From: BNXB01 sp031556375
Lineage (GTDB): Bacteria > Bacteroidota > Bacteroidia > Bacteroidales > Azobacteroidaceae
NCBI GenBank assembly: GCA_031556375.1
Contig: JAVBTA010000011.1
Location: 124,001 to 188,000 of the forward strand
Direction: 5' to 3'
DNA length: 64,000 nt
The position numbers and the translations under genes are program-made. The notes under the pieces are model-generated. The model searched no databases. It saw nothing but the letters and a program-made list of their open reading frames with translations, and was not told the origin of the DNA. Shown here one piece after another: positions 45,040 through 54,750 of this stretch; position 1 is the first letter of the stretch; each line of letters starts with the position of its first letter.

Positions 45040-46980
45040 ATGAGTTATTTAGGTTTCATCCGGGTAGCGGCGGCAATTCCGGAACTCAAAGTTGCCGACT
45101 GTAAATTCAATGCCGAAAGGATCAAAGGACTATTGTTCCAGGCTGTTGAAAAAGAAGTGGAAATCGTTTGTTTTCCGGAACTTTCCATCACTGGATATAC
45201 CTGTGGAGATCTGCTTTTGCAAAACAAGCTCATTGAAGAAGCCGAAAATACTATTGAAGAACTGGTGGATGAAATTGGGGACTTACCTATCACCTACATC
45301 ATCGGAGCGCCAGTCAGAGTAAACAGTTGTTTATTCAATTGCGCGATTGTATGTTCAAATGGGAGAGTCAGGGGAGTGGTTCCGAAATCCTTCCTTCCGA
45401 ATAACTCGGAATTTTACGAAAAAAGATGGTTTAATCCCGCTCCAAAAGGTTTCCCAAAACAAATGTACTATGCCGGATACGGTGTAGGATTCGGAACTAA
45501 CCAACTTTTTGGCGAAGGTAATAAAAAATTTGCGATCGAAATTTGCGAAGACTTATGGGCACCTATTCCTGTAAGTTCCCATCACAGTCTGGCCGGAGCC
45601 AACCTGATATTTAACCTTTCTGCTAGCAACGAACTGACAGGAAAAAATGAATACCTCAAATCTTTGATCCGTCAACAATCAGCCCGCTCTATCTCAGGAT
45701 ATGTTTACGCTTCCGCCGGTTGGGGTGAATCGACTACAGATATTGTCTTCACAGGAAACGGGATGATTTACGAAAACGGCATCTTACTTGCCGAATCCGA
45801 ACGTTTTAAACCCGGGGAGCAATTAGTTATCAGTGAAATCGATCTGGAAAGATTAGACAGTGATCGCTTGCGTTCAAGTTCTTTCAGAGATTCTATTACC
45901 GATCACAAAGACTATTTCGAATGTGAAGTTCCTACCGTAGAAGAAATAAACTGGGATGAACGCGAAAAAACAGAAAAAGAACCTCTTAAGTTATATCGGA
46001 CAATTAATCCTTTCCCGTTTATACCTTCCGACGATCTATACGAAAAATCTTGCATGGAAGTTTTTTCCATACAAACTTTCGGTCTGGCCAAACGTATCCG
46101 GCATGCCAAAGCTGAGACTTCTGTAATAGGCATTTCAGGAGGTCTTGATTCCACATTGGCATTATTAGTTTGCGTCAATACTTACGATAAATTAGGAATC
46201 TCCAGAGATAAAATAATCGGAGTAACCATGCCTGGATTCGGCACTACAGACCGGACTTACAAGAATGCTGTTATTTTGATGCAATCTCTTGGGATTACAA
46301 TCAGGGAAATTAGCATAAAAGCAGCCTGTGAGCAACATTTCAAGGATATTGGTCATAATCCGGAAATACACGATATTACTTACGAAAATTCTCAAGCCCG
46401 CGAACGGACACAAATATTGATGGATGTAGCAAACCAGATGAACGGTCTTGTAATCGGCACCGGCGATATGTCGGAACTGGCTTTAGGCTGGGCAACCTAC
46501 AACGGAGATCACATGTCGATGTATGGAGTAAATTCCGGTGTTCCTAAAACATTGGTACGCTACCTGGTTAAATGGTTTTCCGAAACTCAGGCTAACGACA
46601 AAACGGCCTTAATTTTAAAGGACGTGTTGGATACTCCGGTGAGTCCGGAACTGATCCCGTCTAAAGACGGTAACATCAGCCAATGTACCGAAGAAATCGT
46701 CGGGCCATACGAGTTACATGACTTTTTCCTGTATTATACTGTTCGCTTCGGTTTTACTCCGGAAAAAATTCTTTACCTGGCTAAACAGGCATTCGAAGAA
46801 AGATACACTCCTGAAGTCATTTACAAATGGATGAAAACATTCTACAAACGCTTTTTCAGTCAGCAATTCAAACGTTCATGTATCCCCGATGGACCAAAAG
46901 TAGGATCTATCAATTTATCTCCACGAGGAGACTGGAGAATGCCAAGTGATGCAAGTGATGCCCTTTGGAATTTGATGTGA
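45040..46980 (+). CDS. nadE: Glutamine-dependent NAD+ synthase
   Basis: 646 aa two-domain enzyme. N-terminal nitrilase-type glutaminase (catalytic Glu in CFPELSITGYT, Lys in VPKSFLPN, Cys in AIEICEDLWAP). C-terminal ATP-pyrophosphatase synthetase with P-loop GISGGLDSTLALL near residue 365 and GTGDMSELALGW. Converts NaAD to NAD using glutamine-derived ammonia. Its 3' coding end contains the promoter of the next gene. Confidence 0.97.
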   Translation: MSYLGFIRVAAAIPELKVADCKFNAERIKGLLFQAVEKEVEIVCFPELSITGYTCGDLLLQNKLIEEAENTIEELVDEIGDLPITYIIGAPVRVNSCLFNCAIVCSNGRVRGVVPKSFLPNNSEFYEKRWFNPAPKGFPKQMYYAGYGVGFGTNQLFGEGNKKFAIEICEDLWAPIPVSSHHSLAGANLIFNLSASNELTGKNEYLKSLIRQQSARSISGYVYASAGWGESTTDIVFTGNGMIYENGILLAESERFKPGEQLVISEIDLERLDSDRLRSSSFRDSITDHKDYFECEVPTVEEINWDEREKTEKEPLKLYRTINPFPFIPSDDLYEKSCMEVFSIQTFGLAKRIRHAKAETSVIGISGGLDSTLALLVCVNTYDKLGISRDKIIGVTMPGFGTTDRTYKNAVILMQSLGITIREISIKAACEQHFKDIGHNPEIHDITYENSQARERTQILMDVANQMNGLVIGTGDMSELALGWATYNGDHMSMYGVNSGVPKTLVRYLVKWFSETQANDKTALILKDVLDTPVSPELIPSKDGNISQCTEEIVGPYELHDFFLYYTVRFGFTPEKILYLAKQAFEERYTPEVIYKWMKTFYKRFFSQQFKRSCIPDGPKVGSINLSPRGDWRMPSDASDALWNLM

Positions 46981-46994
46981 TTTTATTATATTTG
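46965..46994 (+). promoter_or_regulatory. Promoter of the CapA-NlpC gene (TTTG-N19-TATATTTG) inside the nadE 3' end
   Basis: TTTG, 19-nt spacer and TATATTTG (46987-46994). The -33 half lies within the last nadE codons. It places the transcript start near 47001, so translation begins at ATG 47032 and not at the upstream TTG. Confidence 0.8.
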
Positions 46995-47031
46995 CACCTT
47001 GAAGAAAAATTCGATCACAAAAAACAATTTT

Positions 47032-48630
47032 ATGACGAAACTATTCAAGTTGAAGATAGGACTGGTAATCATAGGTCTCGCCACATTAATATCCGGATCC
47101 TCAAAGACTTACACAAAAAAAGAAATTTCTATTGACACCGTTTCCATCATTGGGGTCGGTGATGTCATGTTAGGATCTAACTATCCTTCCGACAAAAATT
47201 TACCAGTTAACGATGGTAAAGATTTATTAAAAAACGTAAAAGACATTCTTTTGAATGCTGATGTTACTTTCGGCAATCTGGAGGGCTGCATACTTAATTC
47301 AGGAGGAACTCCTAAACCGTGTAAAAAAGGTTGCTACTTTTTCAGGCAACCGGAACGATATGTTAACTACCTACTGGACGCTGGTTTTGACGTAATGAAT
47401 GTCGCCAATAATCATATGGGTGATTTCGGACAAGCCGGACGGGACAATACTGTTAAAGTTTTAAAAGAATCCGGTTTGGCCTATGCCGGGTTAAAAGATG
47501 TATGCGAAACCAGTATTTTCGAACGTAACGGAGTTAAGTACGGTTTTTGCGGATTTGCACCGAATACAGGCACTGTGAGAATCACAGATATTGAATATGC
47601 GAAAAAACTGGTCAGTGGTCTGGATAGTATTTGCGATATCGTTATCGTCTCATTTCACGGTGGCGCCGAAGGAAAAAAATTCAACCGTGTACCTAAGAAA
47701 TCCGAAACATTTTATGGCGAGAACCGCGGGAATGTTTATGAATTTGCTCACGCAGTAATTGATGCGGGTGCAGATGTGGTATTTGGGCACGGACCTCATG
47801 TAGTACGCGCTACTGAATTATACAAAGACCGCTTCATTGCGTATAGTCTTGGGAACTTCTGCACTTCTGGCACATTCAGTATTAGTGGAATCAGCGGTTA
47901 TGCACCAATGGTAAAAGTTATTACTGATAAAACAGGACGATTTATATCCGGACAAATTTTTTCTGGCCTCCAATTAGACAAAACAGGCCCGGTTTTGGAT
48001 GAAAAACAGTCCGCGGCCAAAGAAATACAACGTCTCACTAAACTTGATTTTCCTGAAACTCCATTGATTTTTACAGAAGATGGAAAAATAGAACGGAGTA
48101 ATAACCTTATTTCTGAGAACTTTCCTTCTTTTGAGAATGCAAACATACTAAAGAATACTCCATTTTTTCCGTTTTCTGATTCTATCAACCAGAATCCGGA
48201 TTCAATTACTGCAATAAATAAATTGGCAGATCAAATCATCGAGTATTCAAAACAATATCTGGGGAAGCCTTATCGCAGAGGGTCTAAAGGGCCAAACAGT
48301 TTCGATTGTTCAGGTTTTACACATTATGTATACGGACATTTCGGATATACACTTGGAGCCAGTTGCCGCGACCAGATAGAGAAGGGTCAAAAGATCGGCA
48401 AAGACCAATTAAGACCCGGCGACCTTATCTTTTTTAAAGGTAGAAATTCAAAATCCAATTATACCGGACACGTCGGAATCGTCATTTCAAACGAACCTGA
48501 AGGAAACATAGAATTTATCCACGCTTCCTGTAACCGGGGAATTAAAATTGAAGAACTGGAAAAATCCGACTATTACAAATTAAGATATATTACAGGATTA
48601 AGAATTCTCAAAGAAGATCATAATCTTTAA
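47032..48630 (+). CDS. CapA (PGA_cap) metallophosphoesterase-like domain fused to NlpC/P60 endopeptidase
   Basis: 532 aa, exported: MTKLFKLKIGLVIIGLATLISG. Residues about 40-320 are a CapA/PgsA calcineurin-like domain: GVGDVMLGSNYP, FGNLEGCIL, NVANNHMGDFG, VSFHGGAEG, GHGPHVVRATELY. Residues about 395-530 are NlpC/P60: SFDCSGFTHYVYG (catalytic Cys), PGDLIFFKG, TGHVGIVISN (His), and the third polar residue near FIHASCNRG. The pairing suggests an envelope protein acting on gamma-glutamyl or D-Glu-DAP bonds. It has its own promoter. Confidence 0.88.
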   Translation: MTKLFKLKIGLVIIGLATLISGSSKTYTKKEISIDTVSIIGVGDVMLGSNYPSDKNLPVNDGKDLLKNVKDILLNADVTFGNLEGCILNSGGTPKPCKKGCYFFRQPERYVNYLLDAGFDVMNVANNHMGDFGQAGRDNTVKVLKESGLAYAGLKDVCETSIFERNGVKYGFCGFAPNTGTVRITDIEYAKKLVSGLDSICDIVIVSFHGGAEGKKFNRVPKKSETFYGENRGNVYEFAHAVIDAGADVVFGHGPHVVRATELYKDRFIAYSLGNFCTSGTFSISGISGYAPMVKVITDKTGRFISGQIFSGLQLDKTGPVLDEKQSAAKEIQRLTKLDFPETPLIFTEDGKIERSNNLISENFPSFENANILKNTPFFPFSDSINQNPDSITAINKLADQIIEYSKQYLGKPYRRGSKGPNSFDCSGFTHYVYGHFGYTLGASCRDQIEKGQKIGKDQLRPGDLIFFKGRNSKSNYTGHVGIVISNEPEGNIEFIHASCNRGIKIEELEKSDYYKLRYITGLRILKEDHNL

Positions 48631-48640
48631 TAAAATTTCT

Positions 48641-48648
48641 TACTTTTG
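48641..48648 (+). promoter_or_regulatory. Promoter -7 box (TACTTTTG) of the ketosynthase gene
   Basis: TACTTTTG matching TAnnTTTG, 60 nt upstream of the ATG at 48708. Confidence 0.55.
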
Positions 48649-48707
48649 CACGAACTTTGCTTTATAATGAAGAGCACACTATCATTTAGGGATTAAAATA
48701 AAAAAAC

Positions 48708-49649
48708 ATGTTTATTAATGCTACGGGACATTATGTCCCTGAAAAAAGAATACCCAACAATTATTTTCTAGGGGTAAATGGTTTAACTGATGAGTGGATA
48801 TTTCAACGTACGGGAATATCTTCCCGATCCAAAGCCACATGTGAAGAAACAATGGATATGATGTGTTCTGAGGCTGTTAAAGATGCCATGACTAAGCTTC
48901 CTTACGATATAAAAGAAACAGATCTCATTATTTTTGCCTCCTATACTCCGTCTGACACGGTAGGAACTACTGCGCATGTTATTCAACGGGAATTCGGTAT
49001 TGAAAACGCAAAATCCTTTTTGATCTCATCTGCATGTTCTTCTGCTATCAACGCAATGGAAATCATCAGTTCTTTTTTCCAGACAGGTCTTGCAAAAAAG
49101 GCATTACTGATATCTGCCGACAGAAACTCTACTTATTGCAATGAGAATGACCCGTCATGTGGCCATTTGTGGGGAGATGCAGCGACTGCTATCTTTTTTT
49201 CCAAAGAAAAATATAATGAGCAAGAGCCTGAAGTAGCAGACATTATCACTCAAGGTCTTGGCCACATAGGAAAAGGACCCGAAGGCGTCACCCTGAATCC
49301 CAAAGGCGGAATCCGTATGCCTGACGGTAAAGATGTATTTGTACAGGCTTGCACTTATATTGCCAGGAACACGAGAGATATTCTCGAAAAAAACAATTAT
49401 AACCTGTCCGATCTCTCCTATTTTATCGGGCACCAAGCTAATATGCGGATATTGAGTCATGTTGGAAAGGAACTGGGACTTCCGGAAGAAAAAGTCCTCA
49501 GTAACATCCGCGAACTCGGAAATACAGGCTCTGTAAGCTCAATATTGGTATTTGCTCAAAATTACAACCGGTTTAAATCCGGAGATATCATTTGTATCTC
49601 TGTTTTTGGAGGTGGATATTCTGCCGGAGCCTGTTTAATAAAAAAATAA
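48708..49649 (+). CDS. FabH-like 3-oxoacyl-ACP synthase III
   Basis: 313 aa thiolase-fold ketosynthase. Active-site triad: Cys in SSACSSAINA near residue 110, His in GHQANMRIL near 243, Asn in GNTGSVSS near 273. N-terminal GHYVPEKRIPN and the TDEWIFQRTGI signature fit KAS III. It stands alone rather than with plsX/fab genes, so it may be an accessory ketosynthase, not the housekeeping FabH. Has its own TACTTTTG box; convergent with the esterase gene. Confidence 0.87.
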   Translation: MFINATGHYVPEKRIPNNYFLGVNGLTDEWIFQRTGISSRSKATCEETMDMMCSEAVKDAMTKLPYDIKETDLIIFASYTPSDTVGTTAHVIQREFGIENAKSFLISSACSSAINAMEIISSFFQTGLAKKALLISADRNSTYCNENDPSCGHLWGDAATAIFFSKEKYNEQEPEVADIITQGLGHIGKGPEGVTLNPKGGIRMPDGKDVFVQACTYIARNTRDILEKNNYNLSDLSYFIGHQANMRILSHVGKELGLPEEKVLSNIRELGNTGSVSSILVFAQNYNRFKSGDIICISVFGGGYSAGACLIKK

Positions 49650-49730
49650 TTTTTATTTCCTTATTTTTTATAAACGAAATATCTTCGATTTATCCACAAT
49701 TCTCCCTTACTCCCTTAGTAGCTTGGATGC

Positions 49731-49746
49731 GGATATTGCAATATCC
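49731..49746. repeat. Perfect 16-bp palindrome GGATATTGCAATATCC
   Basis: Lies in the 167-nt convergent gap between the ketosynthase and esterase genes. No T-tract follows in either direction, so a simple terminator is not shown; a protein-binding site or cruciform is possible. The rest of the gap has no gene. Confidence 0.5.
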
Positions 49747-49816
49747 ATTACTTACTACGCAAAGCTGTATTTCAGGAGAGTATGCAGATAATTGCAAAGT
49801 ATCTAACTTGCAGTTC

Positions 49817-51070
49817 TTATTTCTTGATTACCTTATATGTTTTGCCATTATACTTCAACAGGTAAATTCCACGATAATACCCGGAAAAGTCAATTTCTGT
49901 CTGTTCTTCATTTGCCTGATAAATACCTTTTAATCTTCCGGTCATATCAAAAATACGAATATCACCTTCCGTACACCGCGTACCATATACCGTACACCGA
50001 TTTTGAACAGGATTCGGAGAAACTACAAGCTTTTGGGCTATAACAGATTCAATACCCGTTGGCGAATCTTTATAATGAGATCGAATAAACTTAATAACCT
50101 CTTCATTATAATCCATACAATCTCCGTTACCCTTATTCATATAGTAACTATGAGATGCTCCATCAATTTGATAATGAATTACTTCGCTACTAATGGCAGA
50201 GGCCAGTGCGTCGTATCTAATTTTTTTGACAGAAATATTGTTTGTAGAAGGATAATAAGCTACATTCTCCTCCTGAGGAATAGTATTTGCCCTGTTTTTA
50301 TTTACCCAAAAACTAATTACATCGCTTTTCGGCTGACAAAGAGACACTTTAACTTCAAAGATACCAGATCCGTAGGAAAGTGTACCTCCATAAGGAACCA
50401 CTTCATCTGTCTTACTATGAAAATCACAGATCGGAACGCTTATATTTTCTGCTGCACTTTTGATTGCAGTCCCCATTGAACCGCACACAGAGATCAAACC
50501 GGCAAGATCCTTCCCATAAGTCATCGAGTACTGATACGACATAAACCCTCCCATGGAAGTCCCGAATATAAAAAAATTATCAGCATCTATAGAATATTGA
50601 GAACTCGTTGTGTTTACAATTTGCTTTATAAATCCGACATCATCCACATTTTTATTCAGTTCCTCATTAAGTAGGGTTATAGCCTCTAACGCCACTGTTG
50701 CTTTCACTTTCAAGCCACAGCCCCAAGCCGCTTCCAATGGAATATCAATACCTTTAGAGGCTAAATCTTTCGCTTTATTTATAACCTCCGGATCCTGTTC
50801 CGGAAGGGCCTGAGGAGCCAATACCAGCAGATTCAACTGATCCGCAACAGGTTTAATCGGGTAAGTTCCAAAAAAATCTTCCATAGTCCGGTTAAAACCA
50901 TGTAGACAAACAATCAATCCGGACTTTTTCGAAGGATTATATGAATCCGGAATATACAATAAATATTGCCGGGTATGACTGCCAAAATCAATTTCTATTT
51001 TCTGAGGATTTTCTGCCCGTAAAAAAAACAAGTAGCAGAACAACAATATAATGGTTAATCTCGTTCTCAT
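49817..51070 (-). CDS. Secreted alpha/beta-hydrolase (PHB-depolymerase/feruloyl-esterase-like) with T9SS sorting domain
   Basis: 417 aa. Signal peptide MRTRLTIILLFCYLFFLRA. Esterase domain: YIPDSYNPSKKSGLIVCLHGF, nucleophile elbow GTSMGGFMSYQYS near residue 168, acid DEVVPYGG and GASHSYYMN with the catalytic His near 307. Residues about 345-417 are a type IX C-terminal domain (VVSPNPVQNRCTVYG, IFDMTGRLKGIYQ, GIYLLKYNGKTYKVIKK). Exported through the T9SS and probably surface-attached. The domain junction is encoded by a short DNA repeat (CCGTACACCG twice). Confidence 0.9.
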   Translation of the reverse strand: MRTRLTIILLFCYLFFLRAENPQKIEIDFGSHTRQYLLYIPDSYNPSKKSGLIVCLHGFNRTMEDFFGTYPIKPVADQLNLLVLAPQALPEQDPEVINKAKDLASKGIDIPLEAAWGCGLKVKATVALEAITLLNEELNKNVDDVGFIKQIVNTTSSQYSIDADNFFIFGTSMGGFMSYQYSMTYGKDLAGLISVCGSMGTAIKSAAENISVPICDFHSKTDEVVPYGGTLSYGSGIFEVKVSLCQPKSDVISFWVNKNRANTIPQEENVAYYPSTNNISVKKIRYDALASAISSEVIHYQIDGASHSYYMNKGNGDCMDYNEEVIKFIRSHYKDSPTGIESVIAQKLVVSPNPVQNRCTVYGTRCTEGDIRIFDMTGRLKGIYQANEEQTEIDFSGYYRGIYLLKYNGKTYKVIKK

Positions 51071-51106
51071 GTTCGTAGAATTAGTAGAATTATTAGTAAT
51101 AAATAT

Positions 51107-51114
51107 TACTTTTG
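51107..51114 (+). promoter_or_regulatory. Promoter -7 box (TACTTTTG) of the DUF5686 gene
   Basis: TACTTTTG, 22 nt before the ATG at 51137; divergent from the esterase gene. Confidence 0.6.
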
Positions 51115-51136
51115 CAAATTAACTATTTTTATCTGA

Positions 51137-53494
51137 ATGATTAAGTCTCGAATCTCTTTTTTAACGTTTTTAATGCTATTTTGCCTGTCATCAACAATAG
51201 GACTGGCTCAAAGTCAACCATCTGATATCAGGTATGGTGTTATCGGAATGAGAGCCTTGCGGTTTCATCCGGATGCCACCGATGCTTCAGATATTATGCA
51301 AAAAGTATTCCAGAACAAAGAAAAAAACTCCCTTGCCGGAGAAGAATTCCTGAAATATGACCTGTATCAAAAGACTTCGGTAGATATCGTAATCAGCAAA
51401 GAATCTCTCGACCGACAACTTTCGGACTATCATTCGAAAAATAATTTTACCTACAAATATTTTATCCGCCCTTTTGAACCATGGATTAAACATGCGTCTC
51501 CACTTGAAAAGAATCCTTCGTTTCTAGCTCTTACGACTTTACTTTTCGAAGATTACAAAACTGTCTTTGAAAACAAGAACAAAAATCTCGTAGGATCGAT
51601 TCTGAACGCGTCCAAGGCGCAAGGATTGTATGAAAGTATCGGAGAACAGAATATTTCTTACCTTTTGGATGAAGTCTTCGGAGATATCGATCTTTATCAG
51701 GACGAAAATGAGATCATGTTATTGGAATTCAAAAGTCCATTAGGAAAAGATGCTCAAGAAATATATTCTTATAAACTTGTGGGAACAAAGATTGTAAATG
51801 AAAAGCTGTGTTTTGAAGTAGCATTCTTCTGTGAAAATATGAAAGAAAATGCCTTCTCCGGATATTTTTATATCTCAAACGATGAAAATTACTCTCTCGT
51901 AGAAGCCAAATTCACATTGAACAATCCTTCAAATATGAATTTTCTTCAAAATATACTTATTACACATACCTATACCTCAAATGGAGAAAAAATATTACCC
52001 CAAAAAAAAAGATACCAGGTATTACTCGGAGATGACGTAAAAGGCTGTTTGATAGCCGACAAAACTATCATTTATGAACACTTTTCTTTTTCAAATTCCG
52101 AGATTTCCGATATCTGGATCAATAAGAACAGTCCGGGTTATAGTGAAAAAGACAATATTTACTGGAATGATATCCGCCCCATCCCTCTGACTCCAGCGCA
52201 AAGCCAGATAGGAGAACTGCTTAAAACAGTAACAGGAAGCAATGCATTCCTGAATATTCAAAATACAATTCCAATTTTGTTAAATAATCATCTTAAAATA
52301 GGAGGAATTAACGGAACTGCTGAAATTGGTCCTCTTACTCAGTTTATAAGCTACAATAGCATGGAAGGACTTCGCCTCAGACTGGGAGGAAATACTACTG
52401 TCAAACTTCTCAATCAATGGTTGCTGGGAGGCTACGTGGCCTATGGGTTTGACGATCATCAGGTAAAGTACAGAGGAGATTTGATTTATTCCCTTCATCC
52501 CAGAAGCCAATACATCTGGGAATATCCCAAAAGATTAATCTCATTTACATACGTCAACGACCTGAATATCCCGGGGCAAGATCTATTGACAACAAACCGC
52601 GATAATTTTATCTACTCTTTTTCCCATGCCTCAACCAATAATATGTCATTACAAAAAATAGGGCTATTGACATTTGAGAATGAATTTGCCAAACAAATCT
52701 CATTCAAGATCGGAGGACAATTCAAATACGACGAACCGAAAGGGATTGTGCGGTACATGCAGGTACAGGGAACCGATACTTCTTATATTTCTAGTATTTC
52801 TACCTCTGAGATACAGCTCACCGCCCGGTTTTCGCCCAAAGAAAAATTTATTCAGAATCGTGACAAACGGATTTTTATCCGGAGAGGAGATGTTGAATTA
52901 AATCTTAACCACAGGATTGGGTTCAAAGATCTCTTCGGATCCGATTACAGTTACCAGATAACCGAATTTAAAGGATATAAAAAATTCAATTTATGGAAAA
53001 ACAGCGGAAACCTGGATGTCCATCTTTCCGCTGGAAAAATATGGAACAGGGTACCTTTTCCTCTTTTGTTCATCCCACAGGGAAACCAGAGTTATATTTT
53101 TGAACAGGAAGGATATAATTGTATGAATTTTTATGAATTCACGACAGACAACTACATTGCCGGAAATATGAATTTTATGTTTAACTGGTCGCCGATCAAA
53201 CTGTTTAACCCAAAAGATAAAATAAAAACCTCTTTAGGGGCCCGGGTTATTTATGGACCTTTATCGGATAATAATAATCCGGCTATCCATCCTGAGCTTT
53301 TCGTTTTCAATCAGGGAGTCAACCCTTTAAGTAATACTCCATATATTGAAACTAATGTCGGATTAGCCAATATTTTTAAATTCCTGAGAGTAGAATATGC
53401 CCGCCGGCTGACTTATCTGGATGATAACAGTGAATCCGGCGGACATAACCTTATGAAAGGTTCATTATTATTTACCGGAAGTTTTTCTTTTTAA
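51137..53494 (+). CDS. DUF5686 family outer-membrane protein
   Basis: 785 aa. Signal peptide MIKSRISFLTFLMLFCLSSTIGLA. The body matches the DUF5686 layout: a helical N-terminal part (YDLYQKTSVDIVIS, NLVGSILNASKAQGLYESIGEQ), a middle beta domain, and a C-terminal beta-barrel (LRLGGNTTVKLLNQWLLGGYVAYGF, GARVIYGPLSDN), ending in Phe (LLFTGSFSF) as barrels do. It lacks the N-terminal carboxypeptidase-regulatory-like domain usually present. Substrate unknown. Convergent with and overlapping the cupin gene by 4 nt. Confidence 0.85.
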   Translation: MIKSRISFLTFLMLFCLSSTIGLAQSQPSDIRYGVIGMRALRFHPDATDASDIMQKVFQNKEKNSLAGEEFLKYDLYQKTSVDIVISKESLDRQLSDYHSKNNFTYKYFIRPFEPWIKHASPLEKNPSFLALTTLLFEDYKTVFENKNKNLVGSILNASKAQGLYESIGEQNISYLLDEVFGDIDLYQDENEIMLLEFKSPLGKDAQEIYSYKLVGTKIVNEKLCFEVAFFCENMKENAFSGYFYISNDENYSLVEAKFTLNNPSNMNFLQNILITHTYTSNGEKILPQKKRYQVLLGDDVKGCLIADKTIIYEHFSFSNSEISDIWINKNSPGYSEKDNIYWNDIRPIPLTPAQSQIGELLKTVTGSNAFLNIQNTIPILLNNHLKIGGINGTAEIGPLTQFISYNSMEGLRLRLGGNTTVKLLNQWLLGGYVAYGFDDHQVKYRGDLIYSLHPRSQYIWEYPKRLISFTYVNDLNIPGQDLLTTNRDNFIYSFSHASTNNMSLQKIGLLTFENEFAKQISFKIGGQFKYDEPKGIVRYMQVQGTDTSYISSISTSEIQLTARFSPKEKFIQNRDKRIFIRRGDVELNLNHRIGFKDLFGSDYSYQITEFKGYKKFNLWKNSGNLDVHLSAGKIWNRVPFPLLFIPQGNQSYIFEQEGYNCMNFYEFTTDNYIAGNMNFMFNWSPIKLFNPKDKIKTSLGARVIYGPLSDNNNPAIHPELFVFNQGVNPLSNTPYIETNVGLANIFKFLRVEYARRLTYLDDNSESGGHNLMKGSLLFTGSFSF

Positions 53495-53832
53495 GATTTC
53501 AGAAAGTCCTTCCGCATAGGGTTAAACACATCGATCAGGATGCCTGCTTCCAAACAAGTTACTCCATGAGTCTTCCCTGAAGGAGCATAAAAACCGTCTC
53601 CTGCAGATAAGATCTTCTTTTCTCCATCCACATCGACTTCAAACTTACCACTGGCGACATAAGTCGTCTGCACATGAGGGTGCGCATGTAATACGCCCAC
53701 GCTTCCTTTTTCAAAAGAAGCTTTAACTAACATGATGTTTTCATCATAACCCATGATCTGGCGTTTCATTCCTCCGCCAAGTTCGATCCACTCCACAGAA
53801 TCGGATTCAAAGAAAATTTTATTGTCTTGCAT
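53491..53832 (-). CDS. Cupin-domain protein
   Basis: 113 aa single beta-barrel cupin. Motif 1 around GVLHAHPHVQTTYVASGKFEVDVDG (two His metal ligands at HAHPH, Glu/Thr near V-T-Y) and motif 2 GDGFYAPSGKTHGVTC with the third His. Small stand-alone cupins of this type (pectin-degradation KdgF-like in sequence style) may act on unsaturated sugars or bind metals; no substrate can be assigned. Sits 3 nt after rnz on the same strand, so probably co-transcribed with the rnz-queE-queD run. Confidence 0.85.
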   Translation of the reverse strand: MQDNKIFFESDSVEWIELGGGMKRQIMGYDENIMLVKASFEKGSVGVLHAHPHVQTTYVASGKFEVDVDGEKKILSAGDGFYAPSGKTHGVTCLEAGILIDVFNPMRKDFLKS

Positions 53833-53835
53833 TAT

Positions 53836-54750
53836 TTATATTTTTAAAACTAAACCTTCATATGCCAATACAGTATCCGGGAAAACAGTTTTAGCTTCTT
53901 CCAATAATATTGAGTTATCCGGATATCTTGCAGAAAAATGCCCTAGCACCAACTTCTTAACTTCAGCAGCTTTTGCTATTTGTGCCGCCTGTTTTGCCGA
54001 TGAGTGGAATGTCTCTTTAGCCCTTGCCAAATCTTCTTCACAGAAAGTAGCTTCATGAAAAAGCAGATCAACTCCTTGAATAATCGGTATTATTTTCTCC
54101 GAATATGCTGTATCCGAGCAGTATGCATATTTTTTCGGAGGATTTGCCGGACGGGTCAAACGCTGATTTAGGACGACCTCACCCTCTTCCGTTATAAAAT
54201 CAGCTCCCTCTTTGATTTTTGAGATTTGCTTAACCGGGATTTTGTAAAAATCAATCATTTCCCGGATAATATGCGCACTCTTAGGTAGTTCCTGAAACAA
54301 AAAACCACAAGTTGGGATACGATGCTTCAATGGGATAGAATACACTTTTACCGTACGATCCTCGTAGACCAATTCTGATTTGTAAGGATCGACCGGATTA
54401 AACCGTACATTATACGGCAATTCTCTACAAAAATACTCAAGTACCGGTCCGAAAATTTTCTGCGCATCAGGATGGGCATGAATCACAAACTCTCCCGTAC
54501 GACCCAGTAAACCTAATGTCGATAATAATCCCGGAAGACCAAAACAATGGTCTCCATGCATATGTGAAATAAAAATATGATTCAATCGATTGAATTTCAA
54601 GTGCATTGAACGCAACTGCATCTGAGCGCCTTCTCCACAATCGATCATATACAATTTATCCCGCAGATTCAAAACCTGGCTACTTGGAAAATGACGTGTC
54701 GTCGGCAATGCTGAGCCACATCCTAATATATTTAACTCAAAACGTTCCAC
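53836..54750 (-). CDS. rnz: Ribonuclease Z
   Basis: 304 aa metallo-beta-lactamase fold tRNA 3'-endonuclease. ERFELNILGCGSALPTTRH is the family start; zinc motif FISHMHGDHCFGLPGL; YCSDTAYSEKI, LLFHEATFCEED, AKLVLGHFSARYPD-like VLGHFSARY. A GTG at 54750 is taken as start: it aligns with the usual MEKFEL start and overlaps the queE stop as TAGTG. The longer ATG-initiated frame would run 46 nt into queE. Confidence 0.92.
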   Translation of the reverse strand: MERFELNILGCGSALPTTRHFPSSQVLNLRDKLYMIDCGEGAQMQLRSMHLKFNRLNHIFISHMHGDHCFGLPGLLSTLGLLGRTGEFVIHAHPDAQKIFGPVLEYFCRELPYNVRFNPVDPYKSELVYEDRTVKVYSIPLKHRIPTCGFLFQELPKSAHIIREMIDFYKIPVKQISKIKEGADFITEEGEVVLNQRLTRPANPPKKYAYCSDTAYSEKIIPIIQGVDLLFHEATFCEEDLARAKETFHSSAKQAAQIAKAAEVKKLVLGHFSARYPDNSILLEEAKTVFPDTVLAYEGLVLKI

